The notes below the pieces were generated by a model. It had not been told where the DNA came from and did no database searches. It worked only from the letters and a program-made list of their open reading frames with translations. Shown in pieces: positions 48,660 to 60,847 of a DNA stretch of 64,000 nt. A program made the translations under genes and the position numbers. This DNA comes from Leptoclinus maculatus (lineage: Eukaryota; Chordata; Actinopteri; Perciformes; Stichaeidae): NCBI GenBank assembly GCA_032191485.1, contig JAVDOI010000043.1:717078-781077 (forward strand), given 5' to 3'. Numbering within the stretch: the stretch's first letter is position 1; each line of letters opens with the position of its first letter.

Positions 48660-50240
48660 ATGTGCTGTTAAGAGATCGTGGTCATTTCATTTTACAGTAG
48701 GCAGACACTGATACATCTAATATTTTTAGTTTTGTAACTTTCTTGTATTCAACCGAATGGCCAACATTCCCAGAGTTGTTTTCGGTCAGTGCATTTTGAC
48801 GGGCCTGTCTGAAGAGCACAGTACAAATGGTACTATTACTGCTTTTTTCGCCCGAACAGTTCAGAGTTTCATTGTCACCTTTAACGTGCGGTCTACACAA
48901 ACGGCACACACAGCAAAGTATGAACACTGTGACTCCAACCAACTCGGCGCCTGCAGCGTTGCCTTCAATACGACAGCATGTGTTTATAATTCATTACTGC
49001 TGTGTATTGTGGATGGCTTTGATTCAAGCCTAGCTGAACCAGGTTTTCCTATCCTCGTGAAAGAGTCTCTTTTACTCCACAGCAAAAAAAAATAAAGAAT
49101 TTAATTTTAATTCAAATAGGATTGACGTCCACATTTAGTGAGATCAGAGGGCGACAGAATCCACTGTAGACAGGAACATGTTCCACAGATGAGAGGTAAT
49201 AATATCAGTATGTGTTGGGGAGTTGAGGAGTTTCCTCTCTGTTAGTTTTCGTCTTAAATTGCTGCAATAAAAAGCTCAATTTGCACTTCACTAGTAGCAA
49301 TCTTTGTGCAAGAATTGATTTTTGTTGTATTTCATTTCAAATTCAACATCAATCAAAAAACAGGAGGGACAGAATAAAAAAAAAGAAAAGAGAAATCATA
49401 CTGTAAATTTTGCGTTTTACAGTCTCCCAAGTTATTCGCACACAAAGACATTGGCATATTTTCTTCATTACATAAGCCCTGTGAGTCATATTCCATTATA
49501 TAAGCTTATGATAAGACACAGATGAAAAGCACAAACGTTTTATGTGCCACTTGATTCTAGATAATTGTCTCTTATACTGTGTTATACCTGCATTGTCCAC
49601 TAGAGGGCGTTGGTAGTTTTCAGTGCAGCCCCAGTTGTGCCTCAGTATCCATGATACCCTCCCCATCAGCATAAACGCACTCATTTATTTCCATTAAAGT
49701 AGAGATACAGTAAATCTCTAATTACCCAAATACCACTTTCTTTTTTTCTTTTTTTACTGTGCACTCAGCAGAGATGCCATTAGTGCTGAGCTTTTATTGT
49801 GTGACTGCCAGCAGGCTCACAGACTTTTAAAGAGACTACCTCCACTTCCCCATCATTAGTCTAATGGTAAAGACTTCATTGGTCATTGGCCGTGTGCCAT
49901 CTAAAGCCATTTCATTTTTAAGGACCCTTTTTGTTGAATTCTAATCTTAATATTCCCGTGTAAACATCCTTGCTTCAGTGTGATTAAAATGTAATTACTC
50001 AGGCTGCTCTTGGACCTGGACCCACATTATCACCTCGGGGTGGTCTGAAATTGAATAGCCTACGTGTGTTTTTGTGCTCTCGGTCGCCCATCTTTGAGAG
50101 GACCATTGTGAGTTTTAGACCTGGAGAGTGAGAAGGGAAATCCTTACTTCTCAAAGGGCTGTTTGCTGGTTAAGGTATCTCTAGGCTACAGCTTGAGAAA
50201 AGGCTGGGGTTTGCCATTTGGCTGTGATGGTTAACTTAAG
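48660..50240. other. Unassigned intergenic DNA
   Basis: No gene or named repeat recognised. Confidence 0.4.
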
Positions 50241-50241
50241 C

Positions 50242-50400
50242 CAGTGGTTCCCAAACTGGGGTCCGGGCCCCCCTCAGGGTTTGTCTGCCTTGAGATTGTC
50301 AAGATTAGGTTTGCACATGTCAAGTAAAATCATAAAAACACACTGACTGGATAATGTATACAAAAGTCTTTTATTAAGTTGTTTAAGACAATGTATTTTA
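50242..50400 (+). repeat. hAT-like end fragment
   Basis: CAGTGGTTCCCAAACTGGGG, tccgggccccc is a typical hAT terminal sequence. No matching right end was found in the next kilobase, so only a fragment is claimed. Confidence 0.45.
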
Positions 50401-50409
50401 TTTTTTCCT

Positions 50410-51171
50410 AAGTCAAAAGTAGTAGTCCACATTCTGTGTAAACCTGGTATTTGTTCACAGTGTCAGATAAAGATCAGTATAAGTAGTATACGATATGTAG
50501 AATTAGATTCCGGTGGTGGCTCCGTAGGATGGTTTCCGACTCGTGTGATCAGAACATTTCCAATAACTCCAGAGCATTGTCAAGACGCCATCAGTTCATT
50601 TATTTATTCTAACAGGCGGTTTTGATCATTACCACTCTCATTGCTTCAGGTCTGCATACTGCACCTACAAACCAAAAGGATAGGAATGTCTGTACTGCTG
50701 ATTCAATCATTTTGTTGTATTCAAACAGCATTTAATGTCAGATACCATGCCTGTTTTAAAGCTTGGGCTGCCTCATGTGAACAATGCTCAGCCCAGTACT
50801 TAAGAAAGTAGGACATAGTGACACTTCAGCAGTGGTAGCAGTAGGAAATCTCATATTCTTGCACATACTGACAAAAAGGGCTGGCAGGAGACGTGTGCTG
50901 TGTCAAAGATTAGATGATGCACTCTTGGTAAAAAAAAAAATGCAATGTTGTTTGTTATATTTGGAGAAGCAGTGCAGCAAAAAGTAGGGATTGCAACAAC
51001 GTTTCAAATCCCTCTCCCAAACGTCATCACCAAACCATTCAAAAGGACATTCAAAACACTGAAACCTGTAGTTTGTGCTTAAGCATGTTGATGTATTGGC
51101 ATGTTCATGCCTTGTGACATTAGGAGGGCTGCTGGCTTGTATTCATATGATATTTGCTTCTGGTTTCACAG
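50410..51171 (+). other. col6a3: Presumed end of col6a3 intron 1
   Basis: Leads into the pyrimidine-rich acceptor ttgcttctggtttcacag ending at 51171. The matching upstream non-coding exon was not identified. Confidence 0.5.
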
Positions 51172-51286
51172 GTGTCCCCTTGGCTGTTTTGGTGAGAGAA
51201 GATGGGGAGGCATCGGTTGTTACCGCTATGTGCCCTCCTGGGCGTCCTGTTTGCAGGGCTCCTCCCTAACCTTGAGGCTCAGGAAG
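51172..51286 (+). CDS. col6a3: col6a3 exon 2: short 5' UTR and signal peptide
   Basis: The coding part starts at ATG 51202 (G at -3 from GAAG|ATGG, a good context). It encodes a basic start (MGRHR) and a hydrophobic core (LLPLCALLGVLFAGLL), then PNLEAQE. Signal peptidase would plausibly cut after LEA at residue 26. Human COL6A3 has the same plan: a non-coding exon 1, then an exon holding the ATG and signal peptide that ends before the first vWA domain. The exon starts after the acceptor ending at 51171 and ends at donor GAAG|GTAAGT (51286/51287) in phase 1. The 30 bases before the ATG are 5' UTR. The product is secreted and assembles with alpha-1 and alpha-2 chains into collagen VI microfibrils. 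Confidence 0.85.
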
Positions 51287-51727
51287 GTAAGTCGAACTTA
51301 GTTCATCTCAGCCGCTGTCAGCAGGGTGTGCTAATTATGCAGATGATCGTTCTGCTGGCACTGTAATGTTCTTTTCCAGTTTTCAGCAATGCACAGTGTG
51401 ATCTAGTCTACAGATGCACCTTTTCATATATCGTAAAGAAAAGTAGGATTTATAAAAGTGTGTATGACATCCTAAGAAAAACAAAACACATTCATGGAGC
51501 GATATTTCACTTCTTGTGAGCATTGTTGGTAAACTGGCTATTTTTCAATTATAAATTATTGTTATTATTTCTTTGAATCTGAATAAAAAAATGTGCACAA
51601 CAGTGGACAAAAAAAAATGGAATAGAGGCCTCAGGAGTGTTAAGCACCAATACAATATTTTGGTATTAAACATCAAGCATCTTTTCCCTGGTCTTCACTT
51701 TTGTCCTCCAAACACTCTCTTTCAAAG
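51287..51727 (+). other. col6a3: col6a3 intron 2
   Basis: GTAAGT...TTTCAAAG; nothing else recognised. Confidence 0.8.
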
Positions 51728-52360
51728 ATTGTGCACAAGGGTTGGAAGCTGATATATACTTTCTAGTGGATTCATCTTGGAGTATGGGCGAGGAGAACTT
51801 TGACCATGTCAGACAATTTCTGTACAGCTTGATACAATCACTTCACCAGGCTGGAGGGGACAGGTTTAAATTTGCCCTCGTGCAGTACAGTAATAAGCCT
51901 CAAACTGAGTTCCAGCTCAACAGCTACCCAACAACACAGGGAGTCCTGGCACACATCAAGGCTATGCCGTACCGTGGCGGAGGCACCCGGACTGGCCTGG
52001 GCCTGGATTTCCTGATTCGTACACACTTGACCACTGCTTCGGGCAGCCGCGCTGTTGATGGTGTGGCCCAGGCGGTGGTGGTGCTAACAGATGGGCGCTC
52101 CCAGGATGACGTGGCCGAGCCGGCTCAGGTGCTGTGGCTGGCAGGCGTGGAGGTGTTTGCGGTCGGAGTTCAGGATGCGGTTGACTCGGAGCTCAGGGAG
52201 ATGGCTAGCAAGCCCCATGACATTCATGTATTCAGTGTAGACTCTTTCCTGACTTTGAGGGATATAATCCAAGATTTAGTAGTGGGGCTTTGTGACGCAG
52301 TGACCCGGTCAGGGGGTGGTCCTGTGGCAAACGAGGCCCCCGTGGCTGGAGGAGGGACAG
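51728..52360 (+). CDS. col6a3: col6a3 exon 3: vWA module 1 (N10-like)
   Basis: 211 codons (residues about 29-239) forming the first vWA domain plus a Gly-rich linker (SGGGPVANEA...GGGTG). It begins ADIYFLVDSSWSMGEENF, close to the human N10 module. It has an intact metal-ion-dependent adhesion site: DSSWS (DxSxS), T in GGGTRTG and D in VVLTDG, the set needed to bind Mg2+ and an acidic ligand residue. Typical vWA words follow (FALVQYSNKPQTEF, GSRAVDGVAQAVVVL, VFAVGVQD). GC content is higher than in the later modules. The exon is flanked by AAAG|ATTG and ACAG|GTAATG, phase 1 on both sides, so skipping it keeps the frame. In mammals the N10 exon is alternatively spliced. Confidence 0.92.
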
Positions 52361-54297
52361 GTAATGAAATGGGACCAGTGTCACTACCATTACTAATGTC
52401 TACATGTGCAGGACGAAGCTGCTGCCTTTGTGGCCGTGACTGGATTTGATCATTAACACAATCAAGTCTTTTTTTTAACCACAATAACCTTTCACTATCC
52501 ACCTGCAAAATTAACATCACTTGTTTTGTCTTACCCCCACTTAATACTCCCATAATGCTTTAAAAATCACAGTAAGATCTGCATGTAATATACATCCCTA
52601 CAGCATCTTAGATCGGGTGCAAAGCCAGAACAAAAACAACGAGAATGGATTGAGAGAAAGCTATTGAAGTGATGAGAACATTCTGTCCCAGGCGCATTTA
52701 CAATTGGTAGGGATTTGAGTTCTGTGTTTGCAAACAGCAATAACCTCAGTAATAGTTTAAGACACTATTTTTTGTTTGTTTTAGACACATCTGTAAATGA
52801 TGACAGAATACAGACTGCAACATAATAACATTGTAAAATCCAAATATTGACACCTCAGACTAACTAACTTTGTTCAGAACATCCTTGGAGAAGAAAAAGG
52901 ACTTGAGGAAACCTTACCCTTTAAAACATCACATCTCAAAATCAATCAATGAGCTTTTAACAATAGCTAACCATGCACCACTGCTTTTGTGTCTTGCATT
53001 TTTTTGTATCAGTCACAATGTCTATCTGTGTTAAATATGTGCAATATTCTGTATTTGAAACAGAGATGAACCTGCTTGGACTCATCCTTGACCTGCAGCA
53101 GTACTTTGAGAATGTTTTTACATGTTGATGTACAGAAATTATATATAATAATAAGTTAAAATAAGTTACTGGAAGTCACTGGAAAGAGAGAACACATTCC
53201 TATGAAACTACATACATAAAAATGTCAAATATCCAAAGACAACATTACCTTTGCCAGCATACAATATTCAAATTGAAATTAATTGTAAACATCATTTTAC
53301 ATTGAATCACATGTAATACATTCTCAAGTACTGTAAGCTTGTAGGCCCCAAGGATATGCCACAGGGTCATGACTGGTCACTTTATCTGAGGTCCGTAACA
53401 AGAGTCTGCATGGGATGGCTGAACTCAATGGAGCTTATAAAGGGATACATCAGACTCATTTAAAAAGGATAAAACAGCTTCATGTTTTTTTTAAGCATTG
53501 TTTTTCTTTTTGACTTGCAGTTGTTATAATAGTGTGGTCTCATGATGGAGTACCCTTAGTTTTAAATTAATTTTATTCGGACAATTCCTAATATTACCTG
53601 ACCACTTGTGGTTGCTTTTAATTATATTGATTATAACAATTAAACAATTTGTTTTTACAAAACTTTCCCCATCTTCCCCGCTCAAAATGCTACATTTGTT
53701 TCTACAAAATATGTTCACGTTTCAGATCAGGTCACTCAGCCACATAAAAAAATGATATTTCCCAGAATTAGTTTTCTGTAAAAATCTAAATGATGCCAAA
53801 TTGTTTTTCTAAACTGCCCCTGATGTTTGAAAACAATAGTTTGCATGGAATTTATATATTTTTTGGCCTAAATAAGCTGTTATTGTTGACCATACAATAT
53901 GGGGAGAATCAACGACATGAATCTAATATAAATGATTAGTATTAATACTGACTATTATCATTCATATTGACAATCACCCTTATGTTTCCTTATGTTATGT
54001 TACTAGGTGAGCAATCACACTAAATATTACAACAATCTTGACTAAAGAGTGCTAAGCTACATTTATGGAAAAAATAATTAACAAATTACATGACTTTTAT
54101 GAAATCTCCTTGGTTCAGCCTACATGCAGCATGATGTGTTTTGTAATGTTTGATTCATTTGTTCACTTTCAATGTAACTTGACACATGCAATGATATGCA
54201 AGCACAAGTTCTTTGAGTGGATTCTTTGTTTCTATCTCACCATGTTAACGCTTTCACAAGTTCCATTTTGTTTTGTTTTCTCTCTCTCTCCTTAAAG
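52361..54297 (+). other. col6a3: col6a3 intron 3
   Basis: 1.9 kb, AT-rich, no second gene or clear repeat seen. It ends in a long TC-rich acceptor (tctctctctccttaaag). Confidence 0.8.
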
Positions 54298-54894
54298 CAC
54301 AAGAATCAGCTGACCTAGTACTCTTAATTGATGGATCACAGAACATTGGAGCAGCAAACTTCCCCTTTGTGCGTGATTTGGCTTTGAGAATCATTGAGCG
54401 CCTTGATGTGGGCAGGGACACTGTTCGGGTGGCCTTGGCTCTGTACAACGGCAACCCGCAGATAAAGTTCTATCTAAATAGCTATGACAGCAAGTCATCA
54501 GTCCTGGAAGCGGTGAAGGGCCTTGCCTACTCAGGGGGTGACGAGTCTAACCTTGGGCTCGCCTTGGAGGAAGTGGCCGAGAGCCTGTTGAGCCAAACAG
54601 CTGGGGGCAGGGCAGACGAGGGTGTTCCCCAGATGTTGGTGGTTGTCAGTGCTGGGCCCTCCACTGATGATACTGGTGCCGGTGACCGGGCCCTTAAGAG
54701 GGCCGGTGTTATCACATTCGGCATGGCGATTGGTGACACTGCCACTGCTGATCTGGAAGCGGTTGCTACAGATAAAAGTTTTGTCCTGTCGACCCCTGAT
54801 TTCAGAGCAGTGGCGAGCATGGGTGACCAGCTGCTCCCATACATTAACGGGGTGGTCCAGCGCACCATTATAGTTCAGAATGAGTTCACAGAAG
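54298..54894 (+). CDS. col6a3: col6a3 exon 4: vWA module 2 (N9-like)
   Basis: 199 codons (residues about 240-438). It opens AQESADLVLLIDGSQNIGAA, close in wording to human N9 (SADIIFLIDGSNNTGSVNF), and ends QRTIIVQNEFTEG. The metal site is degenerate: DGSQN instead of DxSxS, SN in place of the threonine (GGDESNLG), and no aspartate in VVVSAGPSTDD at the usual place. It therefore probably acts as a structural or protein-contact module. Splice sites are CTTAAAG|CACAAG and GAAG|GTATGT, phase 1-1. It is relatively GC-rich like module 1. Confidence 0.92.
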
Positions 54895-55622
54895 GTATGT
54901 AACTTCTCTGTACAAGTTGGCAAGGCATTGTGGGAAATCAAAAGCTCTAAAGAGCTCATATTGAATGTAGTGTGCAAGGTAAGATATGCTAAACTTGAAA
55001 TTGCTATATTCTCAGTCACATTAAGGACTTTTAACAGATGTGGTATTGATACATAAAAAGTGAGAAATATTAACTCTTGTAAGTGTTCTGATGCAAATAT
55101 ATAAATCCACAAAGTGAAAACCATTAATCCGTTGCAAAGAGACCCGAGTCAATGTTCTGAAAAGCGGCATAGAATTTTAGAATGGGTTTTGCCCATCTCA
55201 TATCACACATGCCCTCGATAGAGCTTCCATTGCTTTGTAGTTAAACATTCTTCCATTCATGTAAATAATTGAAAGACCACTACGTACAAATCAGCTATCA
55301 GCAATAGAAACGGCAGTTCATAAAGAGACAAAGTCACTTACAGGCTATCTATTTTCATTTCACATTTTGTTGATTAATCATTAATGTTATTGAGCATTAT
55401 CATTGATATTCTCAGCTTAATCTATACCATATATCTTGTCCATATGCAGCTCTCAATACCAATTTTAAAAAAGTGCGAATATTAGTTAAAACTTCTAATA
55501 ATCTAATTATAGAATATTATTGGTGGGCTTTGGAAGCCTTTAGTACTTACAGATTTATCATCATAACATCACTTAAATTTAGCTTTTATTCGCATATTAA
55601 TGCTTTTTTTTGTACTTTTCAG
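54895..55622 (+). other. col6a3: col6a3 intron 4
   Basis: GTATGT...TACTTTTCAG; nothing else recognised. Confidence 0.8.
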
Positions 55623-56216
55623 TCGTGGCTGTGGGAAAACGAGACATCATCTTCCTAATTGACAGTACAATGGGTGCAACGATCATCAACTCTGTGCGCG
55701 AATTCATCAAGCGGTTTGTCGACATCATGCCAATTGGCCCAGACCAAGTACAAGTGGGTTTGGCCCAGTTCAGCAATATCCCTCGACTTGAGATGGATCT
55801 CAACTCCCATGGATCCAGGGAGGAAGTAACTGCTGCTCTGGGCTCTATCAAACCAAGGCCTGGCCAGGTAATCAACATTGGAGCAGCCTTGGACTTTGTG
55901 CGGACGAATATGCTGCGGCCTGAGAAGGGAAGTCGTATTCAACAGGGGATACCCCAGGTTTTACTGTTGATGACCAGCAAAAAGTCCAGTGACAGTGTGG
56001 AGGCACCTGCTTTGGCCCTGCAGCGACTGGGTGTATTGACTCTAGCTGCAGGCTCCAAAACTGCTGAGGAGGAGGAGCTGCGAAAGATTGCCTTTGCGGA
56101 CAGCGTTGTATTCCATATGAGGGACTTCCGCTCACTGATTCGCAACCCAAAGGCAATCGTTGATGCGCTCTCCACTTTAGCCGGGGTGGTGGTGACTGAG
56201 GTACCCACTGAGACAG
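55623..56216 (+). CDS. col6a3: col6a3 exon 5: vWA module 3 (N8-like)
   Basis: 198 codons (residues about 439-636). It starts VVAVGKRDIIFLIDSTMGAT and contains VRTNMLRPEKGSRIQQGIPQ. Order, the KRDI entry and the INIGAALDFVR block match human N8. The metal site is lost (DSTMG; LLMTSKKSSD without the aspartate). An unusual acidic run, KTAEEEELRK, replaces the common NAD..EL segment. Splice sites are TTTTCAG|TCGTGG and ACAG|GTAATG, phase 1-1. Confidence 0.92.
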
Positions 56217-57784
56217 GTAATGCTTTGTCTTCTATTTACATTCAATCATTTAATCAATGTTTGGAAAAGTTTGGACCGATATGTTGGACAGCGCTTTCTA
56301 ACACTATCAGCAAACCACCAAATAAGGAAGTCTTTTGGAATAATTGTGTCCCATGAAACATGAGACAATAAATATAATCAAGAAAGTCCAGTTTAAGTAC
56401 CAGATCTGGTCGTTTTGAAAGCTTGGTTTTGGAGGTGCCAAAACACTGCATACAGAATACGAGTAAGAGACAGGATTGCAAGTTTTGAAAGTTATGACAG
56501 TGGCAATATATTTTAACTGAGCATGAGGTTAACTGTAGAATTATTTTGTTCAGCCCAGTTAATGGCAGGTTGTGAAATAGTCACACAATTCAATCTATTG
56601 GTTTCATGTAGATGGACACGAATTGTCAATTTTTTTTGTCGCTCAGGTTAACTTAACAAATTAAATTCATCTTGGTGACTGTGAAACGGTCAGAGCTAGT
56701 GACTTAGTATCAATAGGCAAGAAAAAAACAGTTATACTTAAGTTCTGTTTCAGAAAAGATATTGCACTAAAGATATTACAGCTTAGACACACCCATAATG
56801 ACAACTGAGTGCAATTTCCCCTTTTTCTGTGTATGATTGCAATTACCCATGTGGCAAAGTATTAATGTTGCCTTCTGCTCCAAGAACGCAGTATTCAGAA
56901 CAATGGCAGATGAAAAACATTTATTTATTTATTTTCAGACTACAGGTACAGGTGCTGACTGACAAGGTGCAAAGGCATTTCTCAAAACTTCAGGCAGGGA
57001 ATTTAAACATGACAGAGAGAAATGTAGTCTGTATTTGGGATTCAATATCCCAGTCTGTCAGTGCAAATAAGATCCATAACCCAAGTGCAAATAAGATCCA
57101 TAACCCAAGAGGTAAAACAAGATGGAGCAGAATTGTAAATGTGCAACAAATAAAATCCGTTACATGTAGGAATAAGCCATGAATTGAAAGTGAGTCTTTA
57201 GAAGAGATTCAAAAGAGGATACTGAATTTGCTTGCCTTAGATCTCCAGGCAGGGAGTTCCACAGCTGAGGTGCCTGGACAGCAGAGGTCCAGTCACCTTT
57301 AATGACTAGTCATTATTTTGGAACTGTTAGTAGGGTAGAGCCCTGCCGGATGATCTCAGGCGGCGGTCAGGTTCATAGGGAGTCGGCAGATGGCAGATAT
57401 AGGAAAGGACCAGGCCATTCAAGCTTCAAAAACTAGCAGTAAAATCCTAAAATCAATTCTAAAACTCACAGGTGACTAGTGAAGGGCAGCAAGGATTGGT
57501 GTGATGTGGACACCTCTCTTGGTACGAGTTAAAAGCCTGGCAGCAGCATTCTGTATCAATTGCAGTCTTTCAATGTTTCGCCTGCTGAACAAAGTGCATT
57601 GCATTAGTCAAGCCTTGAAGAGATGAAAGCATGAATGACTCTCTCTAGGTCTGCAGATGAAAGGAGTGATTGATTTTTGGTTAGTTATCTCAATTGAGCA
57701 ATGCAGGACAGCACGACTTTATATGTATGTGGTATGACACAGTATCATTTGTAAAATTGGTTTTCTTTTTGTGCTTTTCCCTAG
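56217..57784 (+). other. col6a3: col6a3 intron 5
   Basis: 1.57 kb. 57190-57660 is repeat family H. The sequence agtgcaaataagatccataacccaag is tandemly doubled at 57059-57108. A TTTTCCCTAG acceptor ends it. Confidence 0.8.
57190..57660 (+). repeat. Dispersed repeat family H, long copy
   Basis: Contains gggagttccacagctgaggt, ggcggtcaggttcataggga and gtgaagggcagcaaggattg. The last block recurs at 29040-29065. Possibly a LINE-derived family in antisense, not proven. Confidence 0.5.
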
Positions 57785-58408
57785 TGGTGGAGATAACCAC
57801 AGTGCAGACTCAAAAGGTGGTCCGAGACATTGTCTTCCTTGTGGATGGCTCAAACTACATTGGCAGCAGTAACTTGCCCTATGTGCGAGACTTCATTATC
57901 AACGTGGTCAACCAGCTGGATGTACGTCCTGAAAGGGTTCAGATTGGTCTCCTGCAGTTTGCTGAACATCAAAAAATTGAATTTTACCTAAACAGCTACA
58001 GCAGCAGGCAAGATGTTGTGAATAAAATCTCTCAACTCAGGCTGACTGGAGGCTCAGTTTTGAATACAGGAGCTGCATTGGACTATGCCCGTGTCAACAT
58101 GTTCAAGACATCAGCTGGCTCACGCAGGAGGCAGGGAGTTCAGCAAGTGTTAGTTCTGATTACAGGTGGTCCAGCCCAGGACCAAGTTAAAGCGATAGCC
58201 GATAAATTGGCTCTGTCTGGAGTTTTGACTTTCACCGTCACTTCTGGACAAGCAGATGAAGCCCTAATGAAAGCAGTTGCCTTTGTTCCAGATTTGGCTT
58301 ACCATGAAACAAGCTTCTCCAATTTGCCAGCTATGGCAGAACTAATCATGCCAAAGTTGATAACAGTTGTTGGCGATACAGATGTGACAACATTCGTAGA
58401 GGAAACTG
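57785..58408 (+). CDS. col6a3: col6a3 exon 6: vWA module 4 (N7-like)
   Basis: 208 codons (residues about 637-844). A longer lead (VVEITTVQTQKVVRDIVFLV) precedes DGSNYIGSSNLPYVRDFIIN. The threonine (LNTGAALDYAR) is kept, but DGSNY and LITGGPAQD lack the other metal ligands. TNLPYVRDF and the GGSVLNTG block resemble human N7 (TNFPYVRDF, GGSGLNTG). Splice sites are TTCCCTAG|TGGTGG and ACTG|GTGAGT, phase 1-1. N7 is alternatively spliced in mammals. Confidence 0.92.
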
Positions 58409-58504
58409 GTGAGTTTTGCATCTTTCTGTTTCTATCAATGAAATAGATGTGATGTAAATAATGGTATCCCTAAAACTAAAATTGTTATTGTTGTTTTCCC
58501 TCAG

Positions 58505-59095
58505 TTGTTGCTGGAGCTGAAAGGGATGTTGCCTTTCTCATTGATGGCACAGAAAATGTTCGACGAGATTTTGCCTACATCCGGGATTTTATCATTAAAG
58601 TCATTGAACCACTTGACATTGGGACTGACAAGGTGCGAGTTTCAGTGGTTCAACACAGTGAGAGGCCAACTCCAACTTTCTACCTTGACACTTATCAAAC
58701 CAAAGATGAAGTAATAAGAGCTGTCAACGAAATGACACTGGCTGGTGGACGTAGCCTAAACACAGGAACTGCTCTAAGTTTCATGAAGGACACCATCTTG
58801 TCCGAAAAGCATGGTAGCCGGTTTGCGCGAAATGTCCCTCAGTTTCTAATCGTTTTGACTGGAAGCAGGTCCAGTGATAACGTGATGGATTCTGCTAGTG
58901 CGCTGAAAACAAAGGGAGTCATACCATTTGGTGTTGGTGTTAAGGATGCAGACCCAAAGCAGATTGAGGCCATTTCACACAACCCTTCCTTTGCCTTTAA
59001 TGTGAGGGAATTCAGTGAGCTTAGCAGCATACCACAAAGGCTCAATAACTATGTGGGACTCCCAACGGAAGAGCTGACCCTAATTATGCAACAAG
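58505..59095 (+). CDS. col6a3: col6a3 exon 7: vWA module 5 (N6/N5-like)
   Basis: 197 codons (residues about 845-1041), after a 96-bp intron. It opens VVAGAERDVAFLIDGTENVR. The threonine is present (LNTGTALSF), while DGTEN and VLTGSRSSD depart from the metal-site consensus. The order suggests N6, but the C-terminal LPTEELTLIMQQ recalls the end of human N5 (LTREEL), so the one-to-one match is unclear. Splice sites are TTCCCTCAG|TTGTTG and CAAG|GTAAGC, phase 1-1. Confidence 0.9.
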
Positions 59096-59198
59096 GTAAG
59101 CTAAATCTCTTTTCTTATTGGTGTGTTAAACTTGCTATATGAAAAAAAAACACATTTTTGTTTATCAGAATAACTGACTCTTATTTGTTGTGTCTTAG

Positions 59199-59804
59199 CA
59201 CAAAGCAATGCTGCAAAAAGAGATATTGTGTTCCTACTGGATGGCTCTGATAACACAAGAAATGGATTCCCAGAGTTAAAACTATTTGTTCAGAGCATAG
59301 TTGAGAGCCTCTCTGTCAGTAAGAGCCAAGACAGAGTGTCTGTGGTTCAGTTTGCTGATAATCCTGAGATCAACTTTTATCTGAATGCTCACAAGGCAAA
59401 GAATGACACTATAAATGCCATTGATAATTTACGGCACAAGGGTGGGAGGCACCATAATATCGGAAGAGCTCTCCAGTTTGTGAGACACAGTGTCTTCACT
59501 TCCTCAACGGGCAGTAGAAGACTAGAAGGTGTGCCCCAGATTTTAATTCTCATAAGTAGTAAACCATCCACCGATAATGTGAGAAGCCCAGCCTTGGCTC
59601 TTAAAGAGCATGGAATTGTGTCAGTGGGGATCGGAGTGGGAGAAGCCAATAAAAAGCAGTTGGAAATGATTGCCTACAAACCTGGTTTCACATACAAGGT
59701 CACTGATTTCTCCAAGTTGCCCTCAATCCAATCGCAACTTGTTGTTACACTGAACATAAACAATGAAACAGGGGAAACCATGACTGGAATCTCTGATTTA
59801 GTAG
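59199..59804 (+). CDS. col6a3: col6a3 exon 8: vWA module 6 (first of five similar modules)
   Basis: 202 codons (residues about 1042-1243), after a 103-bp intron. It opens AQSNAAKRDIVFLLDGSDNT and carries RHKGGRHHNIGRALQFVR and GSRRLEGVPQILIL. These words recur in modules 7-10. The metal site is absent (DGSDN, isoleucine for threonine, LISSKPSTD). The exon closes with an NNETGETMTGISDLV tail. Splice sites are GTCTTAG|CACAAA and GTAG|GTAAGA, phase 1-1. Confidence 0.9.
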
Positions 59805-60265
59805 GTAAGAATTCCACATTTATATGCTTAAAATTGGAGTACAGTATTCATTTTTATCTTCTGAATAACATTCTTTCATGTCTCTATAAAATTCTTTCAC
59901 TCAAGAATATTTAACATAAGGTTTTTAGTCTAATGATTAACGATAATAATATGTGTTCTGTTTGAAAAAGCAACTGTTCTGTAACCCTTAAGCTTTTAAG
60001 AATCTATCCCTCTTTTATACCTCTTTCAAATCGTCCACATCAATGTTACTTTGGAGTCAACAAATTCTTTCATACATCTTTCTGATAAAAATATGGTTCT
60101 TTAGCAGTTCTGCTTGAAATAACCCTTTCAGAGAAGTGGCTTATCTTTCTTTCCATACCGAGTTTATTTCTACACTTCTAACTTGCTCATGCTGATAATA
60201 CGCACGGGTGTAGAAAAGTCTTGAACACTTTTTCTGTCTATTCATGTATCACCTTGTTGCCACAG
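59805..60265 (+). other. col6a3: col6a3 intron 8
   Basis: AT-rich, nothing else recognised; ends TTGCCACAG. Confidence 0.8.
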
Positions 60266-60847
60266 CAAGTAAAAAGAGGGACATAGTGTTTCTGCTTGAT
60301 GGTTCGGATGGCTCCAGAAATGGACTACCAGCTATGCGTGAGTTCATCAGAAGAATGGCGGAAGAGCTCGACATTGGCGAAGATAAGGTTCGAGTGGCCG
60401 TAGTACAGTATAGTGATGACACCACAGTATACTTCAACCTAAAAACTCACAGATCCAAAAAGGCTATCATCTATGCCGTAAGAAATCTGCGCCATAAAGG
60501 AGGAAGACCTCGGAACACCGGAGCTGCACTCCAGTTTGTACGAGACCGTATTTTCACGGCTTCATCTGGGAGTAGACGCTTGGAAGGAGTCCCTCAGATT
60601 CTGTTTTTACTGACTGGTGGCATATCCAATGACAATGTTTCAGGGGCGGCATTAGACCTAAAACAAATTGGTATTCTGTCTTTCGCCATTGGAATGAAAA
60701 ATGCTACACAGCAGGAGCTTGAAAAAATTGCTGTCTCCTCAAGATTTCTTTTCAACTTTCCTGTCTTTGGTGAACTTTTGTCCATTCAGACAGAGATAGC
60801 TGCATTTGTCCAGGCTAAAATACAAATTGAGCCTCCCACTGTTGTAG
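60266..60847 (+). CDS. col6a3: col6a3 exon 9: vWA module 7
   Basis: 194 codons (residues about 1244-1437). It opens ASKKRDIVFLLDGSDGSRNG and continues with RHKGGRPRNTGAALQFVRDR and GSRRLEGVPQILFLLTGG. The threonine is kept, but DGSDG and the glycine of LLTGG break the metal site. Potential N-glycosylation sequons NVS and NAT lie in SNDNVSGAAL and KNATQQ. Splice sites are TTGCCACAG|CAAGTA and TAG|GTAAGA, phase 1-1. It is most similar to modules 6, 8 and 9. Confidence 0.9.

Noticed and set aside
54531..55124. Minus-strand open frame of 197 codons
   Set aside because: Antisense to the vWA module 2 exon, with no recognisable motif of its own.
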